DNA from: Actinomycetota bacterium
Lineage (GTDB): Bacteria > Actinomycetota > Actinomycetes > Actinomycetales > Microbacteriaceae
Direction of reading: 5' to 3'
Assembly: GCA_009702405.1 (NCBI GenBank)
Contig: WLIC01000046.1
Span: 1-5,811 of the forward strand
DNA length: 5,811 nt
In this document: positions 1 to 5,811 of the stretch, one piece after another
How the letters are laid out: each line of letters starts with the position of its first letter
Numbering within the stretch: the first letter of the stretch is position 1
Position numbers and translations under genes: made by a program
Notes under the pieces: generated by a model
Seen by the model: only the letters and a program-made list of their open reading frames with translations
The model's database searches: none
Told to the model about the DNA's origin: nothing

Positions 1-1511
1 CTGCAAGCGGCGTTGACATCTTTAGAATCTTCGATGCACTAAACGATGTTGATCAGATGATTCCTGCAATAAATGCTGTTCTGAAAACTAAGACCGCTGT
101 TGCCGAAGTTGCTATTTGCTACACCGGAGATTTGTTAGATCCAAAAGAAGATCTATACACACTCGAGTACTACCTTGACTTAGCTGGTCAGATTGTCTCA
201 GCTGGTGCACACATTCTTGCTATCAAAGACATGGCTGGATTACTTCGACCTCAAGCTGCAGCCAAGTTAGTTAGAGCTCTTCGTGAGAAGTTTGATCTAC
301 CGGTTCATTTACACACCCATGACACTGCTGGTGGCCAACTTGCGACACTGATGGCAGCAATCGATGCTGGTGTTGACGCAGTTGATGTTGCTGCAGCTCC
401 GATGGCAGGAACTACTTCACAACCTTCAGCTTCTGCGCTTGTGGCAGCACTGGAACACACTGAAAGAGATTCAGGAATCACCCTTGGTGAGATGACAACT
501 CTTGAGCCTTACTGGGAAGCTGTGCGAAATGTTTATGCTCCGTTTGAGTCTGGCCTTCGCGGTCCTACCGGTCGGGTATACAAGCATGAGATCCCAGGTG
601 GTCAGCTATCAAACCTAAGACAGCAAGCTATTGCTCTTGGTCTTGGCAACCAGTTTGAACGAGTTGAAGACATGTATGCGGCTGCCAATGAGATTCTAGG
701 AAGACCACCTAAGGTAACTCCTTCATCTAAGGTTGTTGGCGACTTAGCTCTTCACTTAGTTGCAGTTAATGCAGATCCTGCTGAATTTGCTAAGAATCCT
801 CAGAACTATGACATTCCTGATTCAGTTGTTGGCTTTATGGCTGGTGAACTTGGTGACCTACCGGGTGGCTGGCCTGAGCCATTCAGAACCAAGGTTCTGC
901 AGGGTAAAAACCCTAAGTTTGGACTAACTCCAGTTTCAGATGTTGATTTAGGGGACTTGAAATCTGTTGATGAAAAGGTTAGACGCAGCACACTAAACCG
1001 CCTGCTCTTTGCAGGTCCAACTGCTGAATTTGAGAAGACCAGAGCTACCTATGGAAACCTCGACCCAGTGGATACCTTGGACTACCTCTATGGGCTTGAG
1101 CAAGGTCAAGAACACGTTGTTGAGATTGCTAAGGGTGTTCGTATCTTTGTCGGCCTTGAAGCAATCGGTAGCCCAGACACTAAAGGCTTCAGAACAGTCA
1201 TGGCGACCCTAAACGGTCAGCTAAGGCCTATCAACGTCCGTGATCGGAAGATTGCCACAGCGGTCGTTTCAGCAGAGAAAGCCAATTTGGCTAACCCAGC
1301 TGAGGTGGCAGCTCCTTTTGCTGGAGTGGTAACCCTCCAGGTAGTTGAAGGCACTCCAGTTGAGCTGGGCCAGCCGGTGGCCACCATTGAAGCCATGAAG
1401 ATGGAAGCCACGATAACAGCCAATACAGCAGGAATCGTACGGCGTTTAGCCATAACCAAGACCCAATCTGTTGAGTCTGGGGACCTGATTCTCGTAGTCG
1501 AACCGCAGTAG
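1..1511 (+). CDS. pyc: Pyruvate carboxylase, C-terminal part (partial, 5' end outside window)
   Basis: Biotin-dependent cytosolic enzyme that carboxylates pyruvate to oxaloacetate using ATP and bicarbonate (anaplerosis). The frame is open from base 3 and gives 502 residues before the TAG stop; the ATG at base 57 is internal, because the codons before it encode the family segment DIFRIFDALND (residues 5-15). Family length is about 1130 residues, so the biotin carboxylase half is missing to the left. The carboxyltransferase domain spans about residues 1-420. It shows IKDMAG, with the probable carbamylated metal-binding lysine K75 (bases 225-227), and HTHDTAG, with metal ligands H104 and H106. 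GGQLSN carries serine (S203, bases 609-611) at the usual catalytic threonine position. The biotinyl domain (about 433-502) has EAMKME, with the biotinylated lysine at bases 1398-1400. The biotin site and absence of a decarboxylase layout favour pyruvate carboxylase over oxaloacetate decarboxylase alpha subunit. The next gene follows after 72 bases on the same strand. Confidence 0.96.
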   Translation, partial: ASGVDIFRIFDALNDVDQMIPAINAVLKTKTAVAEVAICYTGDLLDPKEDLYTLEYYLDLAGQIVSAGAHILAIKDMAGLLRPQAAAKLVRALREKFDLPVHLHTHDTAGGQLATLMAAIDAGVDAVDVAAAPMAGTTSQPSASALVAALEHTERDSGITLGEMTTLEPYWEAVRNVYAPFESGLRGPTGRVYKHEIPGGQLSNLRQQAIALGLGNQFERVEDMYAAANEILGRPPKVTPSSKVVGDLALHLVAVNADPAEFAKNPQNYDIPDSVVGFMAGELGDLPGGWPEPFRTKVLQGKNPKFGLTPVSDVDLGDLKSVDEKVRRSTLNRLLFAGPTAEFEKTRATYGNLDPVDTLDYLYGLEQGQEHVVEIAKGVRIFVGLEAIGSPDTKGFRTVMATLNGQLRPINVRDRKIATAVVSAEKANLANPAEVAAPFAGVVTLQVVEGTPVELGQPVATIEAMKMEATITANTAGIVRRLAITKTQSVESGDLILVVEPQ

Positions 1512-1540
1512 CGAATAGACTTACCTGAGCATAAAGGTTC

Positions 1541-1561
1541 GGCTTGGCGATTATTCAAGCC
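1541..1561 (+). other. Small inverted repeat / possible hairpin between pyc and the ATPase gene
   Basis: GGCTTG (1541-1546) pairs with CAAGCC (1556-1561) around a 9-base loop; one further G-T wobble is possible inside. No T-run follows, so it is not a classical intrinsic terminator. It sits 10 bases before the ribosome binding site of the next gene. It could be a weak U-less terminator, an mRNA-stabilising end for pyc, or chance: a 6-bp pair is not rare in a spacer of this size. Confidence 0.3.
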
Positions 1562-1570
1562 TTAGATACT

Positions 1571-1576
1571 AAAGGA
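1571..1576 (+). promoter_or_regulatory. Ribosome binding site that decides a GTG start
   Basis: AAAGGA lies 7 bases before the GTG at 1584-1586. It is the only Shine-Dalgarno-like element nearby and supports GTG as the start of the ATPase gene. Confidence 0.6.
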
Positions 1577-1583
1577 TTTAGCA

Positions 1584-2774
1584 GTGGCTGACAAAGCAGA
1601 ACGTGGATTTTCACGTCGTCGCAACAAAGAAGAGCAGGTTGCGGCTGAGTTAACTGAGAGTGTCTTGGATGCAGGAACAGTTGACCTAACTCCTTCAACT
1701 TCTTCAATCAAAGTTGTCACCGAGTCGACTTCAATTGTTGCCTCAGGTGGAGCTTCTGAAACCGATACTTTGGCAAACTCTCAAACTGGGTACTCACGCA
1801 GAGATAGTTTGCGTGGCGATGCTTTTGATCAACCAGAGCCTGCAGCAATGCTTACAGCTGATCGACTAATTGACGTCTCAGCCAAGAACCGTCCAGCACC
1901 AGAATCTGGTTTTAGACGCTTTCTTTACTTTTTATCTCTAAAGTCAATTAACTTAGGGGATAACCTACGAGTTCGTGAACGCAAGGCTACCGATGCACGT
2001 ATTAGTGCTGTTCTTGAAGGTGGTGCAAAGTTTGTTCCTGTGCTTACACGTAAGGGTGGTGTTGGTAAAACCACAGTTACCACTTTGCTAGGTATGGCCA
2101 TGGCGCTGGTTAGAGAAGATCGCGTTATTGCTATCGATGCCAACCCAGACCGTGGAACTTTGGCTGAACGTGTCAGCAAGTCGACTAGATTCACTGTTCG
2201 CGATGTTGTTAATCGTGCAGCTGCCGTAGATGGTTTCACTGATTTCTCAACAATGGTTTCCAGAGATGCAACTAGATTGCATGTTTTAGCATCTGACAGC
2301 GACCCAATGCTTTCAGAAGCTTTCGATGAAGGTGACTACAACGTTGTTGCTGATATGGCTGCTCGTTATTACACAGTTATCTTGACTGACTGTGGAACCG
2401 GTATCGTGCACTCAGTTATGCGTCCAACTCTGCAGCGAGCAAACGGTTTGGTGATCGTTTCAGGTGGATCAGTTGATGAGGCGCGACTTGCATCGGAGAC
2501 TCTCACCTGGCTGGAAGCTAATGGTTATGGCGATCTAGTTCGACAATCAGTTGTTGCTCTAAACACTGCAACTCAGGGAACTAATCTGGTAAAGCTTGAT
2601 GAGATTGAAGCACACTTCCGCTCTCGTGTTCGTGCAGTTGTGAAGATTCCTTATGACCCAGCTCTTGCTGCGGGTTCTGTCATTAAGTTTGATCAACTAC
2701 ACAAGAACACCAGGGAAGCGGCTAGAGAGCTAGCAGCTTTAGTTGTTGAAGGTTTGGCTAAGTCCAAGTACTAA
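1584..2774 (+). CDS. MinD/ParA-superfamily ATPase with disordered N-terminus (EspI/SCO5717-like)
   Basis: A 396-residue deviant-Walker P-loop ATPase; the cellular role is not assignable from sequence. Residues 1-105 are Ser/Thr/Ala-rich and charged, with an Arg/Lys patch near the start (RGFSRRRNK), and look disordered. Residues 109-125 are a basic-hydrophobic segment (GFRRFLYFLSLKSINLG) that resembles a linker I recall in actinobacterial ESX-associated MinD-like proteins. The ATPase domain runs from about 150 to 390. It has KGGVGKTT (157-164; signature lysine K157, P-loop lysine K162), DANPDRGTL with D185 and D189, and Walker-B-like ILTDCGTG (D269). The C-terminal VSGGSVDEARLAS and VVKIPYDPALAAG also look like this subfamily. 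There is no signal peptide or transmembrane segment. The GTG start has a ribosome binding site at 1571-1576. The gene directly abuts the deformylase gene. It is unlikely to be the segregation ParA, since no parB or parS is visible. The superfamily is secure; the EspI-like subfamily is from memory. Confidence 0.88.
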   Translation: MADKAERGFSRRRNKEEQVAAELTESVLDAGTVDLTPSTSSIKVVTESTSIVASGGASETDTLANSQTGYSRRDSLRGDAFDQPEPAAMLTADRLIDVSAKNRPAPESGFRRFLYFLSLKSINLGDNLRVRERKATDARISAVLEGGAKFVPVLTRKGGVGKTTVTTLLGMAMALVREDRVIAIDANPDRGTLAERVSKSTRFTVRDVVNRAAAVDGFTDFSTMVSRDATRLHVLASDSDPMLSEAFDEGDYNVVADMAARYYTVILTDCGTGIVHSVMRPTLQRANGLVIVSGGSVDEARLASETLTWLEANGYGDLVRQSVVALNTATQGTNLVKLDEIEAHFRSRVRAVVKIPYDPALAAGSVIKFDQLHKNTREAARELAALVVEGLAKSKY

Positions 2775-3272
2775 ATGGCAGTTCGTGAAATACGTCTCTA
2801 CGGAGACCCAGTGCTGAAAACTGCATGTGATTCAGTTGTTGCATTTGATGATAAAACAAACGCGATTGTTAATGATCTTTTAGAAACAACAAAACTTCCA
2901 GGTCGAGCTGGGGTAGCAGCACCGCAAATCGGAATCTCACTTCGTATCTTTAGTTACCACGTGAACGGTAATGCCGGCTACCTAATCAATCCAGAGAATC
3001 TAGAACTAAGTGGTGAACCTCAATTACTAGAAGAAGGTTGTCTATCAGTTCCTGGTCTTTGGCATAAAGTTCTTCGCTATCCAAAAGCAACACTTACTGG
3101 CTATCAACTAGATGGTTCAAAGACCACCATCACAGGTGAGGGCTTGCTAGCGCAAGCACTACAGCACGAGTATGACCATCTAGATGGGTTGCTTTATTTA
3201 GACAGGCTTAGTCACGATGAGCGCAAAGAAGCCATGAAGGCACTGCGGCAAACCGATTGGTTTATGCGTTAG
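2775..3272 (+). CDS. def: Peptide deformylase
   Basis: Cytosolic metalloenzyme that removes the N-formyl group from the initiator methionine of nascent proteins. The 165 residues are a normal full length. All three family motifs are present. Motif 1 is GRAGVAAPQIG (43-53) with Q51, where the first glycine of the usual GxGxAAxQ is arginine. Motif 2 is EGCLSVPG (87-94) with metal ligand C89. Motif 3 is QHEYDHLDG (130-138) with H131 and H135 as metal ligands and catalytic E132. The ATG lies directly after the TAA of the ATPase gene (2772-2774). No Shine-Dalgarno element is at useful distance (nearest GAAGG is 22 bases upstream), so translation probably relies on coupling to the upstream gene. 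Its TAG stop interlocks with the stop of the convergent acyl-CoA synthetase gene. The usual fmt partner gene is not in the window. Confidence 0.96.
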   Translation: MAVREIRLYGDPVLKTACDSVVAFDDKTNAIVNDLLETTKLPGRAGVAAPQIGISLRIFSYHVNGNAGYLINPENLELSGEPQLLEEGCLSVPGLWHKVLRYPKATLTGYQLDGSKTTITGEGLLAQALQHEYDHLDGLLYLDRLSHDERKEAMKALRQTDWFMR

Positions 3273-5107
3273 ATCTTGTAATCACCAATATTGTGACAGG
3301 TTGACTTAGCGCTATCTGCATAGATGTCATCAATTAGTTGAGAATAGTCATCAACCACCACAGATCTCTTGATCTTTAGTGATGGTGTCAGATGTCCGCT
3401 CTTCTCGGTTAGATCCTGCGGCAACAAAGCAAACTTTCTAATTGACTCTGCAGTTGAGAAGTGTGAGTTCACGCCTTCAATAGCCTTAGAAACTTCAGTT
3501 AGAACAGCTGGGTTTGAAATAGCTTCCTCAACAGTCATCTTGTCTTTGATGCCACTGTTCTCTAGCCAAATCGGAAGCATTTCTTCATCGAGGGATATAA
3601 GCACAGAAACGAAAGGCTTAGCATCACCGATGACGACAGCTTGGCTGATAAGTGGGTTAGCACGAAGTGGATCTTCAAGAAGTGCTGGCGCAACGTTCTT
3701 ACCACCAGCTGTGATGATCAGTTCCTTTTTACGGCCAGTGATAGCTAGGAAGCCATCCTCATCAAGAGCACCGATGTCACCAGTTTTGAACCAGTCGCCT
3801 TCGAAAGTTGACTTGGTTGCTTGCTTGTTGTTCCAGTAACCCTTGAGAACGTTAGTTCCGCGTAGCCAGATCTCGCCATCATCGGCAATCTTCACACCAC
3901 AACCAGGTAGTGGGAAACCAACCTTGCCAATCTTGACATTGTTAGGTCGGCCAATAGTTACCGGTGCAGTTGTTTCGGTTAGACCATAACCTTCAAGAAC
4001 AATTAGACCGATAGCACGATAGAAGTGACCAAGTCTTGCTCCTAGTGGTCCACCACCGCTAATTGCATATTTGACTCGACCACCCATAGCTGCACGAAGC
4101 TTCTTATAAACAAGAGCGTCGAAAACCTTGTGCTTTAGGTTCAAACCAAAGCTAGGACCCTTCTTGGTATCCAATGCCATTGACCAAGCGATAGCTGTTT
4201 CAGCTGCAGCATGGAAAATCTTTCCTTTGCCACCGGCTTCAGCGCGTTGCTCTGCTGAGTTGTATACCTTTTCAAAAACACGTGGAACAGCAAGTAGGAA
4301 AGTTGGGTGGAAGCTCTGCATCGCAGGAGCAACACTCTTGGCATCTGGTTGGTGACCAACTTGAACACCACCAGCAATACAAAGAACTGAAACGAATCTT
4401 GCAAACACGTGAGCCATAGGTAGGAACAAAATAGTTGAACCACCAGGGCAAACAACTTCTGGCAAAACAGCTTGAGCGTTTCTAGATAGGTCAACAAAGC
4501 CCTGGTGCAAAAGTTCACAGCCCTTAGGTTGTCCAGTTGTTCCAGAGGTGTAAATAATTGTTGCTAGATCCTGAAGACCAGCAGAGGTTCTTCTTTCCTC
4601 TAGGACGTCATCAGAAATCTTAGTTCCAAGATCAACTAGGTCACTTAAATCGCTCTTGTCAAAAGTCCAAGTCTTCTTTACATCAGGCAAAAATTTCTTA
4701 ACTGTCTTGAATAAGCCGAGAAGTTCTTCTGTTTCAAAGATTCCAGCTACTGCACCTGAGTCACCAAGAATCCATTCGATCTGGCTTGGAGCAGAACTTT
4801 CGTAAATTGGAACAGAAACTGCACCAGCGAACCAAAGTGCAAAGTCACACAAAGCCCATTCATATCTGGTGTGGCTCATGATGCCAACTCGTTGACCAGG
4901 TTCAATGCCAGAAGCAATGAATCCCTTGGCTAAAGCTTTAACTTCTGCAAGATATTCGGCAGCAGTAACATCAACCCAGACACCTGGTTCAACTTGCTTT
5001 GACATCAAAGGAAGTTTTGGGTCCTTTTTGACTCGATCAATAAACAGATCAGTGATGTTAGTTTTTGGGTCAGACACAACTACTAATGGGATTTCATTGA
5101 TTTTCAA
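3269..5107 (-). CDS. fadD: Long-chain fatty acid-CoA ligase (AMP-binding, FadD15 type)
   Basis: Activates fatty acids to acyl-CoA through an acyl-AMP intermediate, feeding beta-oxidation or lipid synthesis. The 612 residues match the roughly 600 of the FadD15-like long-chain acyl-CoA synthetases. Adenylate-forming motifs run in order: A3 YTSGTTGQPKG (186-196), A5 GYGLTETT (373-380), A7 TGD (442-444), A8 GRKKELI (458-464), and the A10-like LTPSLKIKR with probable catalytic lysine K578. There is no signal peptide or clear membrane span; it is probably cytosolic or membrane-peripheral. The start is TTG (5107-5105 read on the minus strand), chosen because a strong ribosome binding site precedes it and the N-terminus then covers the whole domain; the next in-frame ATG would remove 34 residues. 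The 3' end overlaps the deformylase gene by 4 bases, with no room for a terminator. Chain-length preference cannot be read from the sequence. Confidence 0.94.
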   Translation of the reverse strand: MKINEIPLVVVSDPKTNITDLFIDRVKKDPKLPLMSKQVEPGVWVDVTAAEYLAEVKALAKGFIASGIEPGQRVGIMSHTRYEWALCDFALWFAGAVSVPIYESSAPSQIEWILGDSGAVAGIFETEELLGLFKTVKKFLPDVKKTWTFDKSDLSDLVDLGTKISDDVLEERRTSAGLQDLATIIYTSGTTGQPKGCELLHQGFVDLSRNAQAVLPEVVCPGGSTILFLPMAHVFARFVSVLCIAGGVQVGHQPDAKSVAPAMQSFHPTFLLAVPRVFEKVYNSAEQRAEAGGKGKIFHAAAETAIAWSMALDTKKGPSFGLNLKHKVFDALVYKKLRAAMGGRVKYAISGGGPLGARLGHFYRAIGLIVLEGYGLTETTAPVTIGRPNNVKIGKVGFPLPGCGVKIADDGEIWLRGTNVLKGYWNNKQATKSTFEGDWFKTGDIGALDEDGFLAITGRKKELIITAGGKNVAPALLEDPLRANPLISQAVVIGDAKPFVSVLISLDEEMLPIWLENSGIKDKMTVEEAISNPAVLTEVSKAIEGVNSHFSTAESIRKFALLPQDLTEKSGHLTPSLKIKRSVVVDDYSQLIDDIYADSAKSTCHNIGDYKI

Positions 5108-5112
5108 GACAG

Positions 5113-5118
5113 CCTCCA
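5113..5118 (-). promoter_or_regulatory. Strong ribosome binding site for the TTG start of fadD
   Basis: Read on the minus strand this is TGGAGG, 5 bases before the TTG start codon. It is the best Shine-Dalgarno match in the window and the main reason for choosing the TTG start. Confidence 0.75.
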
Positions 5119-5130
5119 GTTTGGGGTAGG

Positions 5131-5140
5131 TTCAAATGAA
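5131..5140. promoter_or_regulatory. Short dyad in the fadD leader (possible operator)
   Basis: TTCAAATGAA has perfect 4-bp arms (TTCA/TGAA) around a 2-base centre; one-base slippage would extend the arms to GTTCA/TGAAAC. It lies 13 bases upstream of the fadD ribosome binding site, where a repressor could block transcription. Such short dyads are common by chance, and no known operator was recognised. Confidence 0.2.
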
Positions 5141-5187
5141 ACTTTTGATAACTCTACCTGTCTCATGGCCCATAATTCACCTAATCT

Positions 5188-5212
5188 GCCTAGTCGAGAA
5201 GCGGTCCTAGGC
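5188..5212. promoter_or_regulatory. Inverted repeat GCCTAG-N13-CTAGGC upstream of glk (operator candidate)
   Basis: Perfect 6-bp arms at 5188-5193 and 5207-5212 have their centres 19 bases apart, roughly two helical turns, which would suit a dimeric regulator. The right arm directly touches the -10-like TATAAA at 5213, so the dyad would cover the -35/spacer region of a glk promoter. No T-run follows on either strand, so a terminator is unlikely. A 6-bp pair in a 152-base spacer could well be chance. Confidence 0.3.
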
Positions 5213-5218
5213 TATAAA
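5213..5218 (+). promoter_or_regulatory. Weak -10-like box, possible glk promoter
   Basis: TATAAA matches 5 of 6 bases of the -10 consensus but lacks the final T. No recognisable -35 hexamer lies 16-18 bases upstream. Position fits a transcription start about 30-40 bases before the glk ATG. No convincing promoter was found for the divergent fadD gene in the same 152-base spacer. Confidence 0.3.
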
Positions 5219-5247
5219 CTTACGAGGTTAGTCGTTGCAGAGCACTT

Positions 5248-5254
5248 AGAAGGA
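5248..5254 (+). promoter_or_regulatory. Ribosome binding site for glk
   Basis: AGAAGGA lies 5 bases upstream of the ATG at 5260, a good Shine-Dalgarno match that fixes the glucokinase start. Confidence 0.65.
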
Positions 5255-5259
5255 AACCC

Positions 5260-5811
5260 ATGAATACCGTCGGAATCGACATCGGAGGCACCAAGATCGC
5301 TGGTGCCTTGGTTAGCCCGACCGGTGAAATCCTCAAGGAACTCAAAGTTCCTACCCCCTCACACGACTCAGAAGCTCTTTTCAAAGCCGTTGTTGAGATG
5401 GTAACTGAGCTTAGATCTGGCCAAGAGGTTGACTCAGTTGGCGTGGCTGCTGCTGGATTTATCGATGCAGAACAGTCCAGAGTGGTTTATTCGCCTAACC
5501 TGAGCTATCCAAAAGAGCCACTTAAGGCAAAACTTGAAGAAAAACTTGGGCTACCTGTAGTCATCGACAATGATGCGAATGCTGCTGGCTGGGCTGAATT
5601 CCGTTTTGGCGCAGGACGAGGCAGCAAGCACATGCTCATGTTGACCGTTGGAACCGGAGTTGGCGGAGCAATCGTTGCCAACGGGGAGCTATTTAGAGGC
5701 GGCTTTGGCATCGGGGCAGAGTTAGGTCACATGCGTTTTATTGCAGATGGCAAACTTTGCGGTTGCGGTCAAAAAGGCTGTTTAGAGCAATATGGTTCAG
5801 GAACAGCGCTA
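5260..5811 (+). CDS. glk: ROK-family glucokinase, N-terminal part (partial, 3' end outside window)
   Basis: Probable ATP-dependent glucokinase, phosphorylating cytosolic glucose to glucose 6-phosphate. The ATG at 5260 opens 184 codons with no stop before the window edge; family length is about 310-320 residues, so roughly 60% is present. The N-terminal phosphate-binding loop is GIDIGGTK (5-12). DNDANAAG (103-110) holds the probable catalytic base D105. TVGTGVGGAI (129-138) is the second phosphate loop. GAELGHM (152-158) carries sugar-contacting E154 and zinc ligand H157. CGCGQKGCLEQY (167-178) is the ROK zinc motif, with C167, C169 and C174. The zinc motif and lack of a DNA-binding N-terminus mark a kinase rather than a ROK repressor, and separate it from polyphosphate glucokinase. 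Another hexose or N-acylhexosamine kinase cannot be excluded. It is divergent from fadD. Confidence 0.92.
   Translation, partial: MNTVGIDIGGTKIAGALVSPTGEILKELKVPTPSHDSEALFKAVVEMVTELRSGQEVDSVGVAAAGFIDAEQSRVVYSPNLSYPKEPLKAKLEEKLGLPVVIDNDANAAGWAEFRFGAGRGSKHMLMLTVGTGVGGAIVANGELFRGGFGIGAELGHMRFIADGKLCGCGQKGCLEQYGSGTAL

Noticed and set aside
57..59. ATG at 57 as the start of the first gene
   Set aside because: The frame is open upstream to base 3 and encodes a conserved pyruvate carboxylase segment, so this methionine is internal.
1217..1558. 113-residue minus-strand frame opposite the biotinyl domain of pyc
   Set aside because: It is antisense to conserved coding sequence and shows no family motif.
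1544..1570. Possible promoter (TTGGCG ... GATACT) before the ATPase gene
   Set aside because: The spacer is only 15 bases, both boxes are imperfect, and transcription would begin at or inside the ribosome binding site.
1584..2774. Chromosome segregation ParA of a parAB locus
   Set aside because: No parB follows, no parS-like 16-mer was noticed, and the motifs fit the MinD/EspI-like branch better.
3369..3839. 156-residue plus-strand frame antisense to fadD
   Set aside because: It is opposite conserved A8-A10 coding sequence, with Ser-rich random-looking composition and no recognisable domain.
4141..4518. 125-residue minus-strand open frame inside fadD
   Set aside because: It lies in another frame of a well-supported gene; its Leu/Cys-rich composition is typical of a shadow frame and no motif was seen.
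5163..5175. ATGG-C-CCAT mini-palindrome in the divergent spacer
   Set aside because: The arms are only 4 bp, readily expected by chance, and it aligns with no promoter element.

Overview
This is an ordinary-looking chromosomal housekeeping window, almost fully coding, from a member of the Actinomycetota. The pyruvate carboxylase, the MinD/ParA-like ATPase and the glucokinase all have actinobacterial-type motifs. The base composition is AT-rich for that phylum (mid-40s % GC by eye, not computed). Short spacers and overlapping gene ends suggest a compact genome, such as a planktonic Microbacteriaceae (Rhodoluna/Aquiluna type) or a relative. That placement is inference.

Layout. (1) Positions 1-1511, plus strand: the C-terminal ~500 residues of pyruvate carboxylase (carboxyltransferase and biotinyl domains); the biotin carboxylase part lies left of the window. 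(2) 1584-2774, plus: a MinD/ParA-superfamily ATPase with a long disordered N-terminus, GTG start. (3) 2775-3272, plus: peptide deformylase, starting on the base after the ATPase stop codon. (4) 3269-5107, minus: a long-chain acyl-CoA synthetase (FadD15 type) with a TTG start, whose stop codon interlocks with the deformylase stop. (5) 5108-5259: a 152-base divergent control region holding both ribosome binding sites, two small dyads and a weak -10-like box. (6) 5260 to the window end, plus: the N-terminal 184 residues of a ROK-family glucokinase, open at the right edge.

How the genes relate. Pyruvate carboxylase (anaplerosis), acyl-CoA synthetase (fatty-acid activation) and glucokinase (sugar entry) all act at the entry of central carbon metabolism. 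The ATPase and deformylase are tightly linked as a probable translationally coupled pair. Nothing shows that the five genes form one dedicated system. No mobile element, CRISPR array, tRNA or rRNA was seen. I found no convincing novel system. The best second-look items are the ATPase/deformylase coupling, the ESX-type ATPase away from any visible secretion genes, the interlocked stop codons and the dyad upstream of glucokinase.
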